From Verrucomicrobiota bacterium (GTDB lineage: Bacteria > Verrucomicrobiota > Verrucomicrobiia > Chthoniobacterales > UBA10450), in contig QHPU01000064.1 of the NCBI GenBank assembly GCA_003219175.1, positions 1 to 47,906 of the forward strand: 47,906 nt of DNA, read 5' to 3'. A program made the translations under genes and the position numbers. Shown here piece after piece: positions 16,747 through 25,055 of the stretch (positions are counted from its first letter, which is position 1; every line of letters begins with the position of its first letter). The notes below the pieces were generated by a model. It worked only from the letters and a program-made list of their open reading frames with translations. It had not been told where the DNA came from and ran no database searches.

Positions 16747-18900
16747 TTATTTCGATTCGCCTGCGGTTCCGGCGCCAGTCGGCGTGCCCGCACTATCGAT
16801 CCCGATCTTTTTCAAAAATGGCCGCACCGATTGTTTGCGTCCGAGAAACTTCTCAATCGATTCGTTGACATCACGAGAATCGCCCATTGCGTAAATTTCA
16901 TTTCGTAACCGCATTCCTGCCTGCTTGTCGTAATAACCCTGAGGCGCGCTTTCAAAGACCGTTGCCATGTCGGCGGCGATCGCATCGGCCCAGGCATAAC
17001 CGTAGTAGCCGGCATCGTAGCCATTAAGATGTCCAAAGTAGGAGACGAAGGTCGTGCTCGGGTCGATCGGAAGAAACACCTTTTCTAAAATCGGGTTTGA
17101 GCTCGCAACGCAATCGTAGGGCGCGTCCTCCGGATGCGGTCCGTGCAATGCTAGATCAAGCGAGGCGAAGGCAAATTGGCGGCGATAAAACACCCCCGCG
17201 GTCGCGAGCTTGGCTTCTTTCATTTTCTGCATTGTCTCCGCCGGAATCTTTTTCGACGGGTCACGATAATCGGCCGCGAAGGAATCGAGCACGCTCTTGT
17301 CCCACACCCAGTTTTGCAGCATTTGCGAGGGAGCCTCGACGAAGTCTGTGGGCACATGCGCGCCGGCGAAACGGGCGTATTTCGCGTGTGTCGTAATCGT
17401 ATGCAGGACGTGACCGAACTCGTGAAACAGGATTTCGACTTCGCTGTGGCTTAACAGTGACGGCTTGTCGGCAGTGGCAGGCGGGAAATTGCAGAGCAAT
17501 GTCGCTGTTGGCCGCTGATATTTTCCATCGGGCAGAAGTTTGCCGCCGATAATTTCGAATTCGGCGAAGTGATTAAACTTTCCGTCGCGTGGAAACATGT
17601 CGAGGTAGAACAAACCTAGGGGTTCGCCGGTCGCGGCGTCACTCACCGCCCAGAGCTGAAGATCGTCGATCCATTTATAAGGCGCGGCGATTTGCTCGAA
17701 TTTCAGCCCGAATATCCCCTGATAAATGGCGAACATTCCATCCAGCACTTTCTGGAACGGAAAAAAATTTCGCAGCGCTTCGGTATCGACAGCAAATTTC
17801 TGTTTCTTGAGTTGGTTCTGATAATAGCGAAAATCCCAAGTATTGATCCGCGGCGTGGCGAACGCCCCGTTGCCCGATGGCTGCGCGTCCAGCTGTTTCA
17901 TTTTCTGCAGCTCAGCCAGTTCGGCAGCGAACTTAGGCTCGATCCCGGCCACCAGATCATCGATGTACTTCTGTGCGGCCGCGCCGTTCTTAGCCATTCG
18001 CGGTTCGGTCTGAAAATCGTCCCACGATTTATAGCCGAGTCGGAGCGCGATCTTGTTGCGCAACGTGAGCATCTGATTCAACAGCGGCACATTTTTCTCT
18101 TTCGCGAGCGAATCGTGAGCGATGTACAGTTTCTTGCGGGTCGCTTCACTCTTGGCGTTTTCTTCGACCGCGATGAATTGCCAGGTCACATTCGCGAGCA
18201 CGGTGTAAGCATCGTCGCCTGTCTTGATTCCGGGCTTGGTGAAAAAATCCTCCGGCATCCCGTCAAGCTCCGCTTTTGTGAAAACGACCGGTTGTTTCGT
18301 GTTGGCAATGTTTGTTCCAAAATCCGTGCCCAGCTTGGCCAGTTGTTTGCGGAGCTGCTCAACTTCCTTGCGTTTCGATGGAGGTAGGGCCAACCCCGCG
18401 CGACGATAATCGCGCATTGTTTCGTCGAGCAGTTTCTTATCTTCGCCTTCCAGCTGCGGATGGGTGTCGGTGAACGCTTTGACCGATTTGTAAACGTCTT
18501 CCCGATAATCAACGCCCACAAACCAATCGCTCAGTGTCTTTACTGCATTCTCTGCAGCCGCGCGCATCTTTTGATCAGTATGCGCTTCCTTAATAATAGT
18601 AGCTTTGTTCGCCACGTTGTTGGCTTCGTAACCAAGGGTATCGAGCGCGACGACAGTATTTTGAAACGTCACTTTTTTCGGGTCGAGCTTGCCGATGGTG
18701 TCGAGCGCTGCGTTCCCTTTTTTGATTGCATTCTTGGCGGCAGCTTCAACTGCAGCGGGCGTTTGCTCCCAGTCTGGAATCGTGAGTTGCGCATTCGTTT
18801 TTGCTGCCGCATCGCGATAACTGTCGATCGATTTTAAATCGCCGGCGTGCGCGACAAATGCACTCCCAAAAATAAGCAGCACAAAGTGACGAAATGTCAT
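16747..18900 (-). CDS. Secreted M3-family zinc metallopeptidase (oligopeptidase/Dcp-like)
   Basis: A 717-residue peptidase with a signal peptide (residues 1 to about 19, ending near AHAG), a long helical N-terminal region and the M3 catalytic domain. The zinc motif is FHEFGHVLH with HEFGH at residues 493-497, followed by GAHVPTDFVEAPSQ, which carries the Glu ligand and is strongly conserved in oligopeptidase A and dipeptidyl carboxypeptidase. The C-terminal YxGYxYAWADA region is also family-typical. The open frame extends another 210 codons upstream, but that part is antisense to marC and begins outside any plausible promoter, so ATG 18900 is chosen. The signal peptide is unusual for this mostly cytoplasmic family. 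It may act with the nearby M13 enzyme in peptide breakdown outside the cytoplasm. Confidence 0.9.
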   Translation of the reverse strand: MTFRHFVLLIFGSAFVAHAGDLKSIDSYRDAAAKTNAQLTIPDWEQTPAAVEAAAKNAIKKGNAALDTIGKLDPKKVTFQNTVVALDTLGYEANNVANKATIIKEAHTDQKMRAAAENAVKTLSDWFVGVDYREDVYKSVKAFTDTHPQLEGEDKKLLDETMRDYRRAGLALPPSKRKEVEQLRKQLAKLGTDFGTNIANTKQPVVFTKAELDGMPEDFFTKPGIKTGDDAYTVLANVTWQFIAVEENAKSEATRKKLYIAHDSLAKEKNVPLLNQMLTLRNKIALRLGYKSWDDFQTEPRMAKNGAAAQKYIDDLVAGIEPKFAAELAELQKMKQLDAQPSGNGAFATPRINTWDFRYYQNQLKKQKFAVDTEALRNFFPFQKVLDGMFAIYQGIFGLKFEQIAAPYKWIDDLQLWAVSDAATGEPLGLFYLDMFPRDGKFNHFAEFEIIGGKLLPDGKYQRPTATLLCNFPPATADKPSLLSHSEVEILFHEFGHVLHTITTHAKYARFAGAHVPTDFVEAPSQMLQNWVWDKSVLDSFAADYRDPSKKIPAETMQKMKEAKLATAGVFYRRQFAFASLDLALHGPHPEDAPYDCVASSNPILEKVFLPIDPSTTFVSYFGHLNGYDAGYYGYAWADAIAADMATVFESAPQGYYDKQAGMRLRNEIYAMGDSRDVNESIEKFLGRKQSVRPFLKKIGIDSAGTPTGAGTAGESK

Positions 18901-18905
18901 AGACG

Positions 18906-18934
18906 TTGAATCGGCCGACTGAATTGTGTAGAAC
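18906..18934 (+). promoter_or_regulatory. Possible marC promoter in a divergent spacer
   Basis: TTGAAT (18906-18911) and TAGAAC (18929-18934) are separated by 17 bases and lie 17 bases before the marC start, in a 51-base spacer shared with the divergent M3 peptidase gene. This fits a sigma-70-type promoter, but the -10 match is weak and promoter rules in this lineage are poorly known. Confidence 0.35.
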
Positions 18935-18951
18935 CGCGACAGTAACGCCAA

Positions 18952-19533
18952 ATGCGCGATCTCGCTGAGAAATTTTTCGTCGCTTTTATTCCCGTCTTTG
19001 TCGCGATTGATCCAATCGGTCTGGTCGCGCTCTTTATGGGTCTTGGTCCCAGTGCGTCGCCGCAGCAACGCAAGCATCAGGCGTTTCTCGGAATTTTTAC
19101 CGGGCTTGGCGTTGCCATCGGGTTTATTTTTCTCGGCAAAATCATTTTCTCGGCACTCGGAATTACGGTGGCCGATTTTCAAATCGCGGGCGGTCTCATT
19201 CTTCTGATTCTGGCGACGCGTGAATTGGTTACATTCGGACCGCCTGATCGCGGAGGTGCGGACGAATTTGGGATCGTACCCTTGGGGATGCCTTTGATCG
19301 CAGGGCCGGCATTGCTGACCGCTCTTCTCATTCTGATCGACACAGTTGGGATTGTGTTCACCCTCGTTTCGCTGCTGGTGAACCTCGCCATTGTTGCTAT
19401 CGCGCTCTGCAATGCCGACCGCTTCAGCCGCTGGATGGGCAAACAAGGTTTGCGCGGGGTCTCCAAGATCATCGCGCTCTTGTTGGCGGCGATTGCAGTA
19501 AGTTTGATCCGCCGCGGCTGGCAAACGCACTAG
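18952..19533 (+). CDS. MarC-family integral membrane protein
   Basis: A 193-residue protein with about six membrane helices. It begins with FVAFIPVFVAIDPIGLVALF, the hallmark of the MarC family, and has PLGMPLIAGPALLTALL near the middle, a second conserved stretch. MarC proteins sit in the inner membrane; their function is unknown despite the historical multiple-antibiotic-resistance name. The length fits the family (about 200). It is divergent from the M3 peptidase gene and 20 bases ahead of a small membrane protein gene, so it may lead a short transcript. Confidence 0.9.
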   Translation: MRDLAEKFFVAFIPVFVAIDPIGLVALFMGLGPSASPQQRKHQAFLGIFTGLGVAIGFIFLGKIIFSALGITVADFQIAGGLILLILATRELVTFGPPDRGGADEFGIVPLGMPLIAGPALLTALLILIDTVGIVFTLVSLLVNLAIVAIALCNADRFSRWMGKQGLRGVSKIIALLLAAIAVSLIRRGWQTH

Positions 19534-19553
19534 CCGGCGGCTGCTTCACACCT

Positions 19554-20030
19554 ATGGTGACTGGTGCATTAGTGGACGAAGTCGTCGAAGAACCAGCTCC
19601 GGAAACTGTCGCTCGTCTTGTTCGAGCTTTGTTGATCAAGTCGCTACTGGAAATACTTATTCTTTGCCTTGTTCTCGGTATAGCGGGATTTAAATATTTC
19701 AATCCGACGATACGCGGAGAGATTACGCAAGCGGACGCGGTCAGCGTCCGCGGGTGGGTGGCAAATCCGCTGGCGCCACACGACCCGATTCAACTCGAAC
19801 TTGTGATCGACGGCCGCCTCACGGCAGTCGTGATCGCGCGGGAGGGGCAAGCTGAACCTGCAGTAAGTGCACTGCTTCGACCGCATCCGTTCGTGTTTTC
19901 ATTTCAACGTCTGCCAGCTGGAACGCATTCAGTTCAGGTTTATGCCGTCCAAACCACGCCGGGTCGGACACTGAGTTTGGTTCCAATAACACGCCGTTCA
20001 CAAACCTTCACCCTGAATCCGGATAGATGA
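19554..20030 (+). CDS. Single-pass membrane protein with a beta-sandwich-like domain, unknown function
   Basis: A 158-residue protein that I do not recognise as a named family. It has an acidic N-terminal tail, one membrane helix (residues about 27-47) and an extracytoplasmic domain. The segment starting VRGWVANPL and running through ELVIDGR to LPAGTHSVQVYAV resembles small Ig-like or cadherin-like modules with a G-W start and a G-x-H-x-V-x-V end. Its stop overlaps the start of the next gene (ATGA at 20027-20030), so the two proteins are translationally coupled and may work together. Confidence 0.7.
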   Translation: MVTGALVDEVVEEPAPETVARLVRALLIKSLLEILILCLVLGIAGFKYFNPTIRGEITQADAVSVRGWVANPLAPHDPIQLELVIDGRLTAVVIAREGQAEPAVSALLRPHPFVFSFQRLPAGTHSVQVYAVQTTPGRTLSLVPITRRSQTFTLNPDR

Positions 20031-20704
20031 GTGCGACTGAGAGTAGTAGCTCGTCTAACACCTTATCGTGGCAAGCGATCAATCTCGCCGAAGTAATTTC
20101 AGTCATTCTTTCTATTTTGCTAGTAGAATGGGCGCTCGCGCCTTTCGCGGTCTCACCATGGCTGCTTGGTGGCCCGCCGCTTCTCGCGTTTTTGCTAATG
20201 CTGTATTCGCATCGTTGCCGTGGCGAAAGACTTCAAATGCTCGGGTTCGGCAGACGCTGTTTTAAGCGAGCGCTTCTTCTGCTTGCCGGACCAACGCTAC
20301 TGGCAATTGCCGCGTTGATATGCGTCAGTTATTTAACCCATTCACTTCATTTGCCGGATCGATTCTGGGCCAGGCTCAGCCTGTTACCAGGTTGGGCACT
20401 CCTGCAACAGTACACGCTGCTGGGTTTCTCCTACCGGCGGCTGCGCCACTTCCTCCATGCTAAACAAAGCATCATGATAACGGCTGGACTGTTCGCCCTC
20501 GTTCACGCCCCGAACTATCCGCTGATGATTCTTACTTTCCTTGGCGGATTGATCTGGAGCTTTGTCTACGAACGCGCACCGAATCTGTTTGCATTCGCGA
20601 TATCGCACGTGTTGCTCAGTGCAACGGTTCTCATCGCGGTCCCGGAATGGATCCTGCCAAGTATGACGGTAGGCTATCGCTACCTTCTATATCACAATTT
20701 CTGA
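20027..20704 (+). CDS. CPBP-like intramembrane protein lacking the catalytic Glu pair
   Basis: A 225-residue polytopic membrane protein with about six helices. Its layout matches the CPBP (Abi/CAAX-type) intramembrane protease family: FALVHAPN corresponds to motif 2 (FxxxH) and ISHVLL to motif 3. At motif 1, where active members have EExxxR, this protein reads QQYTLLGF, so both Glu are Gln and the Arg is Leu. This suggests a QQ-type subgroup or a non-catalytic relative. It overlaps the upstream membrane protein gene by 4 bases. No substrate can be proposed. Confidence 0.7.
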   Translation: MSATESSSSSNTLSWQAINLAEVISVILSILLVEWALAPFAVSPWLLGGPPLLAFLLMLYSHRCRGERLQMLGFGRRCFKRALLLLAGPTLLAIAALICVSYLTHSLHLPDRFWARLSLLPGWALLQQYTLLGFSYRRLRHFLHAKQSIMITAGLFALVHAPNYPLMILTFLGGLIWSFVYERAPNLFAFAISHVLLSATVLIAVPEWILPSMTVGYRYLLYHNF

Positions 20705-20973
20705 ACTCGAAACGGCGGTCAGTGAGTCAAATGAAGGGTGCGGTCAAATCTTCACCTTCCACATCTGGCCTCAAATTCATTGAGAGTAGAGCGGACGGCT
20801 CCAGTTGTTTATCCGAATTTATTAGCCTGTTGGCGTGTTTCGTGGACATCGTTCATCCGCCTTGTAAGCAAAATCCGCGGTACAATTTCGGCGGCGGCGG
20901 AGCCGTACAAAGAGAAACAGCACGCGGTTCTATCGTTTGACACTCAGGATGATGCCATTACCGTGCGGCTTCT
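20705..20973. other. Spacer before hpnH with no recognisable gene
   Basis: This 269-base stretch lies between the CPBP-like gene and hpnH. A short open frame spans 20738-20977 and its last 30 residues look mildly protein-like, but there is no ribosome binding site, no family match that I can see, and no conserved partner. It may be decayed coding DNA or the hpnH leader. No palindromic repeat of the window families is present. Confidence 0.4.
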
Positions 20974-22317
20974 ATGAGGTTCCCTTTGGCGCTCACGAGC
21001 AAGATTGCTGCGTACATCGTCGGCCATAAGGTCCGTGGCACGAAGAAGTTCGCTACCGTCTTGCAGCTGGAGCCATTGCATACCTGTAACCTGACCTGCA
21101 CCGGTTGTGGTCGGATCCGCGAGTATTCAACCTCCCTTAAGGACATGATGCCGCTGGAGGATTGCCTCGGGGCAGCCCAGGAATGTAATGCCCCGATGGT
21201 CTCGATTTGTGGCGGGGAGCCCCTGATTTATCCCCATATCGAAGCGCTCGTTAACGGTCTGCTTCAGCAAGGCCGCATCGTTTACGTTTGCACCAATGCC
21301 ATGTTCATGCGCAAGAAAATGCGCGAATGGCTGTCAAAGGAATTGCGGAGTGCGGATCGGCAATTGCGGAGTGAGCTCGAGGGCAAGATCGACGATCTGG
21401 TCCTAGACGGCCTCGTTTCCGAGAAGGACGCGGCGACAATCCGCAATCCGCAATCGAGTCCGAGCCGGACTGGCGTTTTCCGCGATCAGGTGATCGGGCC
21501 AAGCAAGTGGATGTATTGGAACGTGCATCTCGACGGGCTCGAGCGGACGCACGATTTGATCGTCGAGCGCGAAGGTGTCTTCAAGGAATGCATTCTCGCC
21601 ATTAAAATGGCGAAACATCTTGGCTATCAGGTCGCGACCAATACTACGGTCTACAAGGAGACCGACATGAATGAGGTTGAGCAGATGCTCGATTTTCTGG
21701 CCGATCTCGGAGTTGACGGGCACACCATCACGCCCGGCTACGATTATGACGCGGCCAAAAAAGATATGGTGAAGCGGCTCAATCTGCAGCCTGAGAATTT
21801 CTTTCTCACCCGCAACGCGACTGTCGAAAAGTTCTCTCGCATGGAAGAATGGATGAATCGCTACACGTTTTTCGGGACGCCGGTATACTTTGAATTTCTC
21901 GCGGGTCATCGCGATCTGACCTGCTCGGCCTGGGCCATCCCGACTCGGAATTTGATGGGCTGGAAAGCGCCATGTTATTTCATGACCGACGCGGTGGGCA
22001 CCAATGGCACAGGACATTACAAGAGCTACGCCGAGATGTTGGAAAAAGTGGATTGGGACAAGTACGGCGTCGTCAATGGTGTGGCGCGCGATCCGCGCTG
22101 CGAGAATTGCATGACCCACTGCGGTTATGAACCGACCGCCAGCCTCGGCCTGCAAGCAAAACGCGGAGACACTTGGAAGACGCTAAGGTTTAATTTCGGA
22201 CCAAGGCCGAAGAGCCGCGGGCGCGGTAACGAGATCACCGCGTATAACGGGGTGAGTTCGGGCAACGGTCATTTGACCGGCAAGCGTCCCGACTCCCTGG
22301 AAGCGAAAGTGTCCTGA
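20974..22317 (+). CDS. hpnH: Adenosyl-hopene transferase HpnH (radical SAM), with an in-frame insertion
   Basis: A 447-residue radical SAM protein. The iron-sulfur motif is C38-x3-C42-x2-C45 in TCNLTCTGCG, followed by SICGGEPL and the family-typical NVHLDGLERTHD, TPGYDYDAA, FLAGHRDLTC and CENCMTHCGYEPTA. HpnH joins the 5'-deoxyadenosyl radical of SAM to diploptene to make adenosylhopane, the first step to extended hopanoids. The family is usually about 330-390 residues. Here about 45-50 extra residues (about 122-172) sit between the CTNA strand and NVHLDG, and the DNA encoding them holds a copy of the window's GTCCGAG repeat. The tail is also longer. A cyclase gene follows after 8 bases. Confidence 0.9.
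   Translation: MRFPLALTSKIAAYIVGHKVRGTKKFATVLQLEPLHTCNLTCTGCGRIREYSTSLKDMMPLEDCLGAAQECNAPMVSICGGEPLIYPHIEALVNGLLQQGRIVYVCTNAMFMRKKMREWLSKELRSADRQLRSELEGKIDDLVLDGLVSEKDAATIRNPQSSPSRTGVFRDQVIGPSKWMYWNVHLDGLERTHDLIVEREGVFKECILAIKMAKHLGYQVATNTTVYKETDMNEVEQMLDFLADLGVDGHTITPGYDYDAAKKDMVKRLNLQPENFFLTRNATVEKFSRMEEWMNRYTFFGTPVYFEFLAGHRDLTCSAWAIPTRNLMGWKAPCYFMTDAVGTNGTGHYKSYAEMLEKVDWDKYGVVNGVARDPRCENCMTHCGYEPTASLGLQAKRGDTWKTLRFNFGPRPKSRGRGNEITAYNGVSSGNGHLTGKRPDSLEAKVS
21344..21475. repeat. Repeat-derived insertion inside hpnH
   Basis: The left side has two copies of AATTGCGGAGTG (about 21342-21353 and 21363-21374). The right side has CCGCAATCCGCAATC (about 21441-21455), which pairs with them. At 21458-21475 lies GTCCGAGCCGGACTGGCG, the repeat core; 19 nt (21456-21474) are identical to the copy at the M13 peptidase stop. 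The segment stays in frame with hpnH and encodes Arg-, Ser- and Glu-rich residues with no counterpart in typical HpnH. Confidence 0.7.
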
Positions 22318-22325
22318 TTGTTTTC

Positions 22326-24222
22326 ATGGCGACGAATTCGCGCAACCTAATTTCCTTGCCAAGCGCGCGGCCGGAGTCCGGCGTCGCCTACCCAGCTAAC
22401 GATTCGCAAATTGCTTCGGCAATGGCGCGAGCTCAGGAAAATCTTTTGCGCCAGCAGAAACCGGACGGCCATTGGTGCGGAGAGTTGTTTGTCGATAGCA
22501 CGCTTTGCTCCGATTACGTGTTGTATTTGCACTGGCTGGGGGAGGTAGACCGCGAGATTCAGGACCGCTGCACCGAACACATTTTGCGTCGCCAATTGCC
22601 CGATGGAGGCTGGAGCATCTATTATGGCGGCCCGAGCGAAATTAACGCTTCGGTGAAAGCTTATTTCGCGCTCAAGCTCGCCGGGTATTCGGCCGATCTG
22701 CCATTTATGCGTGAAGCTCGCGCCAATATTTTGCGCATGGGCGGTATCCCGCGTGTCAACACGTTCAGCAAACTTTATCTCGCGCTCATGGGCCAGTTCC
22801 CATGGAAATACCTCCCCACCATTCCGGTGGAAATGGTCTTGCTGCCGGAGTGGCGAGTTGTATCCGCTCGGGACCGAGCACAAGGATTTCCGCCTGCCGC
22901 GCGACGAACGGGTATTTACCTGGCGAAATTTGTTCCTGCGCGGGGACGATGCGCTCAAGATGCTGCATCGAATTCCGTGGAAACCATTGCGTCGGATCGC
23001 GTTGGAGGAAGCGGAACGATGGATGATCGAGCGGATCGGTGAGGGAAGCGACGGTCTGGCCGCGGTTTATCCAGCAATGCTTAATGCGTTGATTGCATTG
23101 CACGCCCTCGGTTATCCGAATAGCCATCCCGCTCTCATTAAAGCGAAGAAGGATTTCGAAGGATTGTTCGTTGACGATCCGGAAGATTTTCGAATTCAAC
23201 CGTGTCTTTCGCCGGTTTGGGACACAGCGATCAATATCATCGCGCTGGCAGAGAGTGGGGTGCCGCCCGAGCACCCAACATTGCAAAAGGCCGCTGCCTG
23301 GTTGTCGAGCAAGGAAGTTCGTATCCGGGGCGATTGGACGAAGAACAATTCCCACCCCGAAGCAAGTGGCTGGGCTTTCGAATACAATAACGTTTACTAT
23401 CCTGATACCGACGATACCGCGATGGTGCTAATGGCACTGCGTCTGGTTCAGCCGGATGACGACAAGCAGTACGAAGACGTATTTGAACGCGCTCTTGCCT
23501 GGCAGTTGAGTTTCCAATGTCGCGACGGCGGCTGGGGCGCATTCGACAAGGATGTGATCGATGGCTGGCTGGAAAACATGCCGTTTGCCGATCATAACGC
23601 GATTCTTGATCCAACTTGCAGCGACCTGACCGCACGCACGCTCGAGCTTTTTGGTTACATCGGTTTCGATCGCTTCGATCCCAGCGTGAAAGAGGCACTG
23701 CGCTATTTAATCAGGACGCAGGAAGACGACGGCTCCTGGTACGGACGCTGGGGCGTGAATTACATTTACGGCACGTGGCAGGTATTGCGCGGGCTTCGTG
23801 CTATCGGTCAGGACATGACCCAGGATTGGATTCTGCGGGGTCGCGATTGGCTCGAGAGTTGTCAGAACGACGACGGCGGCTGGGGCGAAACTTGCGCAAC
23901 GTACGAAGATCCTTCGGCGAAGGGAAAGGGCGACAGCACGGCTTCGCAGACGGCGTGGGCGATTATGGGCATTTGTGCCTGTGGCGACCTCAATCGACCC
24001 AGCGTGCAACGCGGGTTGCGTTATCTTCTTTCGACCCAGCAGGCCGATGGTTCCTGGCACGAACCGCAAATCACCGGCACCGGTTTCCCCGGCGTGTTCT
24101 ATTTGAAGTACGACATGTACCGCCAAAATTTCCCGCTCCTTGCCCTCGCCACCTACGTAAATTACAAGCGCGGCCTCGGCCATCCGCCAAGCTTCTTCCG
24201 CTGCGGCGGATCGTTATCTTAA
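22326..24222 (+). pseudogene. shc: Squalene-hopene cyclase, disrupted by an internal deletion and frameshift
   Basis: Two frames together encode a class II terpene cyclase. The first (22326 to about 22853) gives the N-terminal part through PVEMVLLPEW; the second (from about 22855 to 24222) resumes at GELYPLGTEHKDF and runs to the C-terminus. The second part holds the catalytic DTDDTA (23404-23421), which protonates squalene, and several QW repeats such as QCRDGGWGAFD, QNDDGGWGE and QQADGSWHEP. In intact cyclases about 38-40 residues (the NIYxxSSWxR region) lie between these two points, and they are absent here. The event is therefore a deletion of about 115-120 bases that also shifts the frame. 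Combined length is about 632 codons against roughly 670 expected. The enzyme would make hopene, the precursor of the HpnH substrate. Confidence 0.85.
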
Positions 24223-24223
24223 T

Positions 24224-24334
24224 GGAGGTTAGGCTTCTAGCCTGACTCGGCCGACGGGCTTCCAGCCCGTCGCTTCTTCCAGTGTCAGGTTGGAAGCACT
24301 GACGGCCGAGTCAGCCACTAGATGGCCAACCTCC
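24224..24334. repeat. Nested inverted repeat after the cyclase gene
   Basis: The outer arms are GGAGGTT (24224-24230) and AACCTCC (24328-24334). Inside lie CTGACTCGGC paired with GCCGAGTCAG, and GACGGGC-TTCCA-GCCCGTC as a perfect central hairpin. The whole forms a 111-base cruciform-like structure starting right at the cyclase stop codon. A short CGCGCTAAAGCG motif follows at 24358-24369, related to the cluster at 6992. Confidence 0.8.
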
Positions 24335-24386
24335 CGCGAAAAATAAATCCTGTTCAGCGCGCTAAAGCGACCTAACAGTAAACATT

Positions 24387-24983
24387 ATGGCTTACGAATT
24401 ACCGAAATTACCCTACGCATACGACGCACTCGAACCGCATATCGATGCGCGCACGATGGAAATCCATTATACCAAACATCATCAGGCTTATATCACTAAC
24501 GTGAACAACGCGATCAAGGACCATCCTGAGCTCGCGAAAAAATCGGTGGAAGATTTGATCCGTGATTTAAAAGCCGTGCCGGAAAACATTCGCACAACGG
24601 TCCGCAACAACGGCGGGGGCCACGCCAATCACTGTTTCTTCTGGAAGATCATGGGCCCGGGCAAAGGCGGCGAGCCCAAAGGGAAATTGGGCGATGACAT
24701 CAAATCAACCTTTGGCAGCTTCGATCAATTTAAGGAAAAATTTTCCTCTGCCGGAGTGGGGCGATTCGGCAGCGGTTGGGCGTGGTTGATCAAAAAAGGC
24801 GGCAAACTTGAAATCACTTCCACACCAAATCAGGACTCACCATTGATGGATGGTAATACGCCCGTCCTCGGTCTAGATGTTTGGGAACACGCTTATTATC
24901 TAAACTATCAGAATCGTCGGCCCGACTACATCAAAGCGTGGTGGAACGTCGTGAATTGGGACGAGGTCGCGAAAAATTACTGA
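24387..24983 (+). CDS. sodA: Superoxide dismutase, Mn-type of the Fe/Mn family
   Basis: A 198-residue enzyme with the four metal ligands H27 (IHYTKHH), H82 ([10 protein letters not shown]), D164 and H168 (DVWEHAYY). It converts superoxide to oxygen and hydrogen peroxide in the cytoplasm. The pattern GGHANHxxFW together with Gln in TPNQDSPLM is that of manganese enzymes, not iron ones. Metal choice from sequence is usually right, but cambialistic forms exist. There is no signal peptide. It is followed by a repeat-filled 72-base spacer and then dapL. Confidence 0.93.
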   Translation: MAYELPKLPYAYDALEPHIDARTMEIHYTKHHQAYITNVNNAIKDHPELAKKSVEDLIRDLKAVPENIRTTVRNNGGGHANHCFFWKIMGPGKGGEPKGKLGDDIKSTFGSFDQFKEKFSSAGVGRFGSGWAWLIKKGGKLEITSTPNQDSPLMDGNTPVLGLDVWEHAYYLNYQNRRPDYIKAWWNVVNWDEVAKNY

Positions 24984-24993
24984 ACGTTTTGCT

Positions 24994-25051
24994 GTAGCGG
25001 CGATTTACGACCGCCGTTTCTTTAAGGTCGGCGGCCACAGACCGCCGCTAC
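24994..25051. repeat. REP-like element forming the dapL leader
   Basis: GTAGCGGCG (24994-25002) pairs with CGCCGCTAC (25043-25051), with inner pairs GACCGCCG and GGTCGGCGG. The element fills almost all of the 72-base sod-dapL spacer and ends four bases before the dapL start codon, so it must be part of, or lie next to, the translation start region. It closely resembles the palindrome at 16656. Confidence 0.78.
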
Positions 25052-25055
25052 AGAC

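Noticed and set aside
18901-19530. An N-terminal extension of 210 codons on the M3 peptidase gene
   Set aside because: The extension is antisense to marC and is Arg/Asn-rich without fold character. The signal peptide beginning at 18900 marks the real start.
20738-20977. A possible 79-residue gene before hpnH
   Set aside because: There is no ribosome binding site, no recognisable fold and no support from spacing. It is kept only as an uncertain spacer.
22846-22863. Programmed ribosomal frameshifting in the cyclase gene
   Set aside because: No slippery sequence is seen, and about 40 conserved residues are missing altogether, which a frameshift cannot restore.
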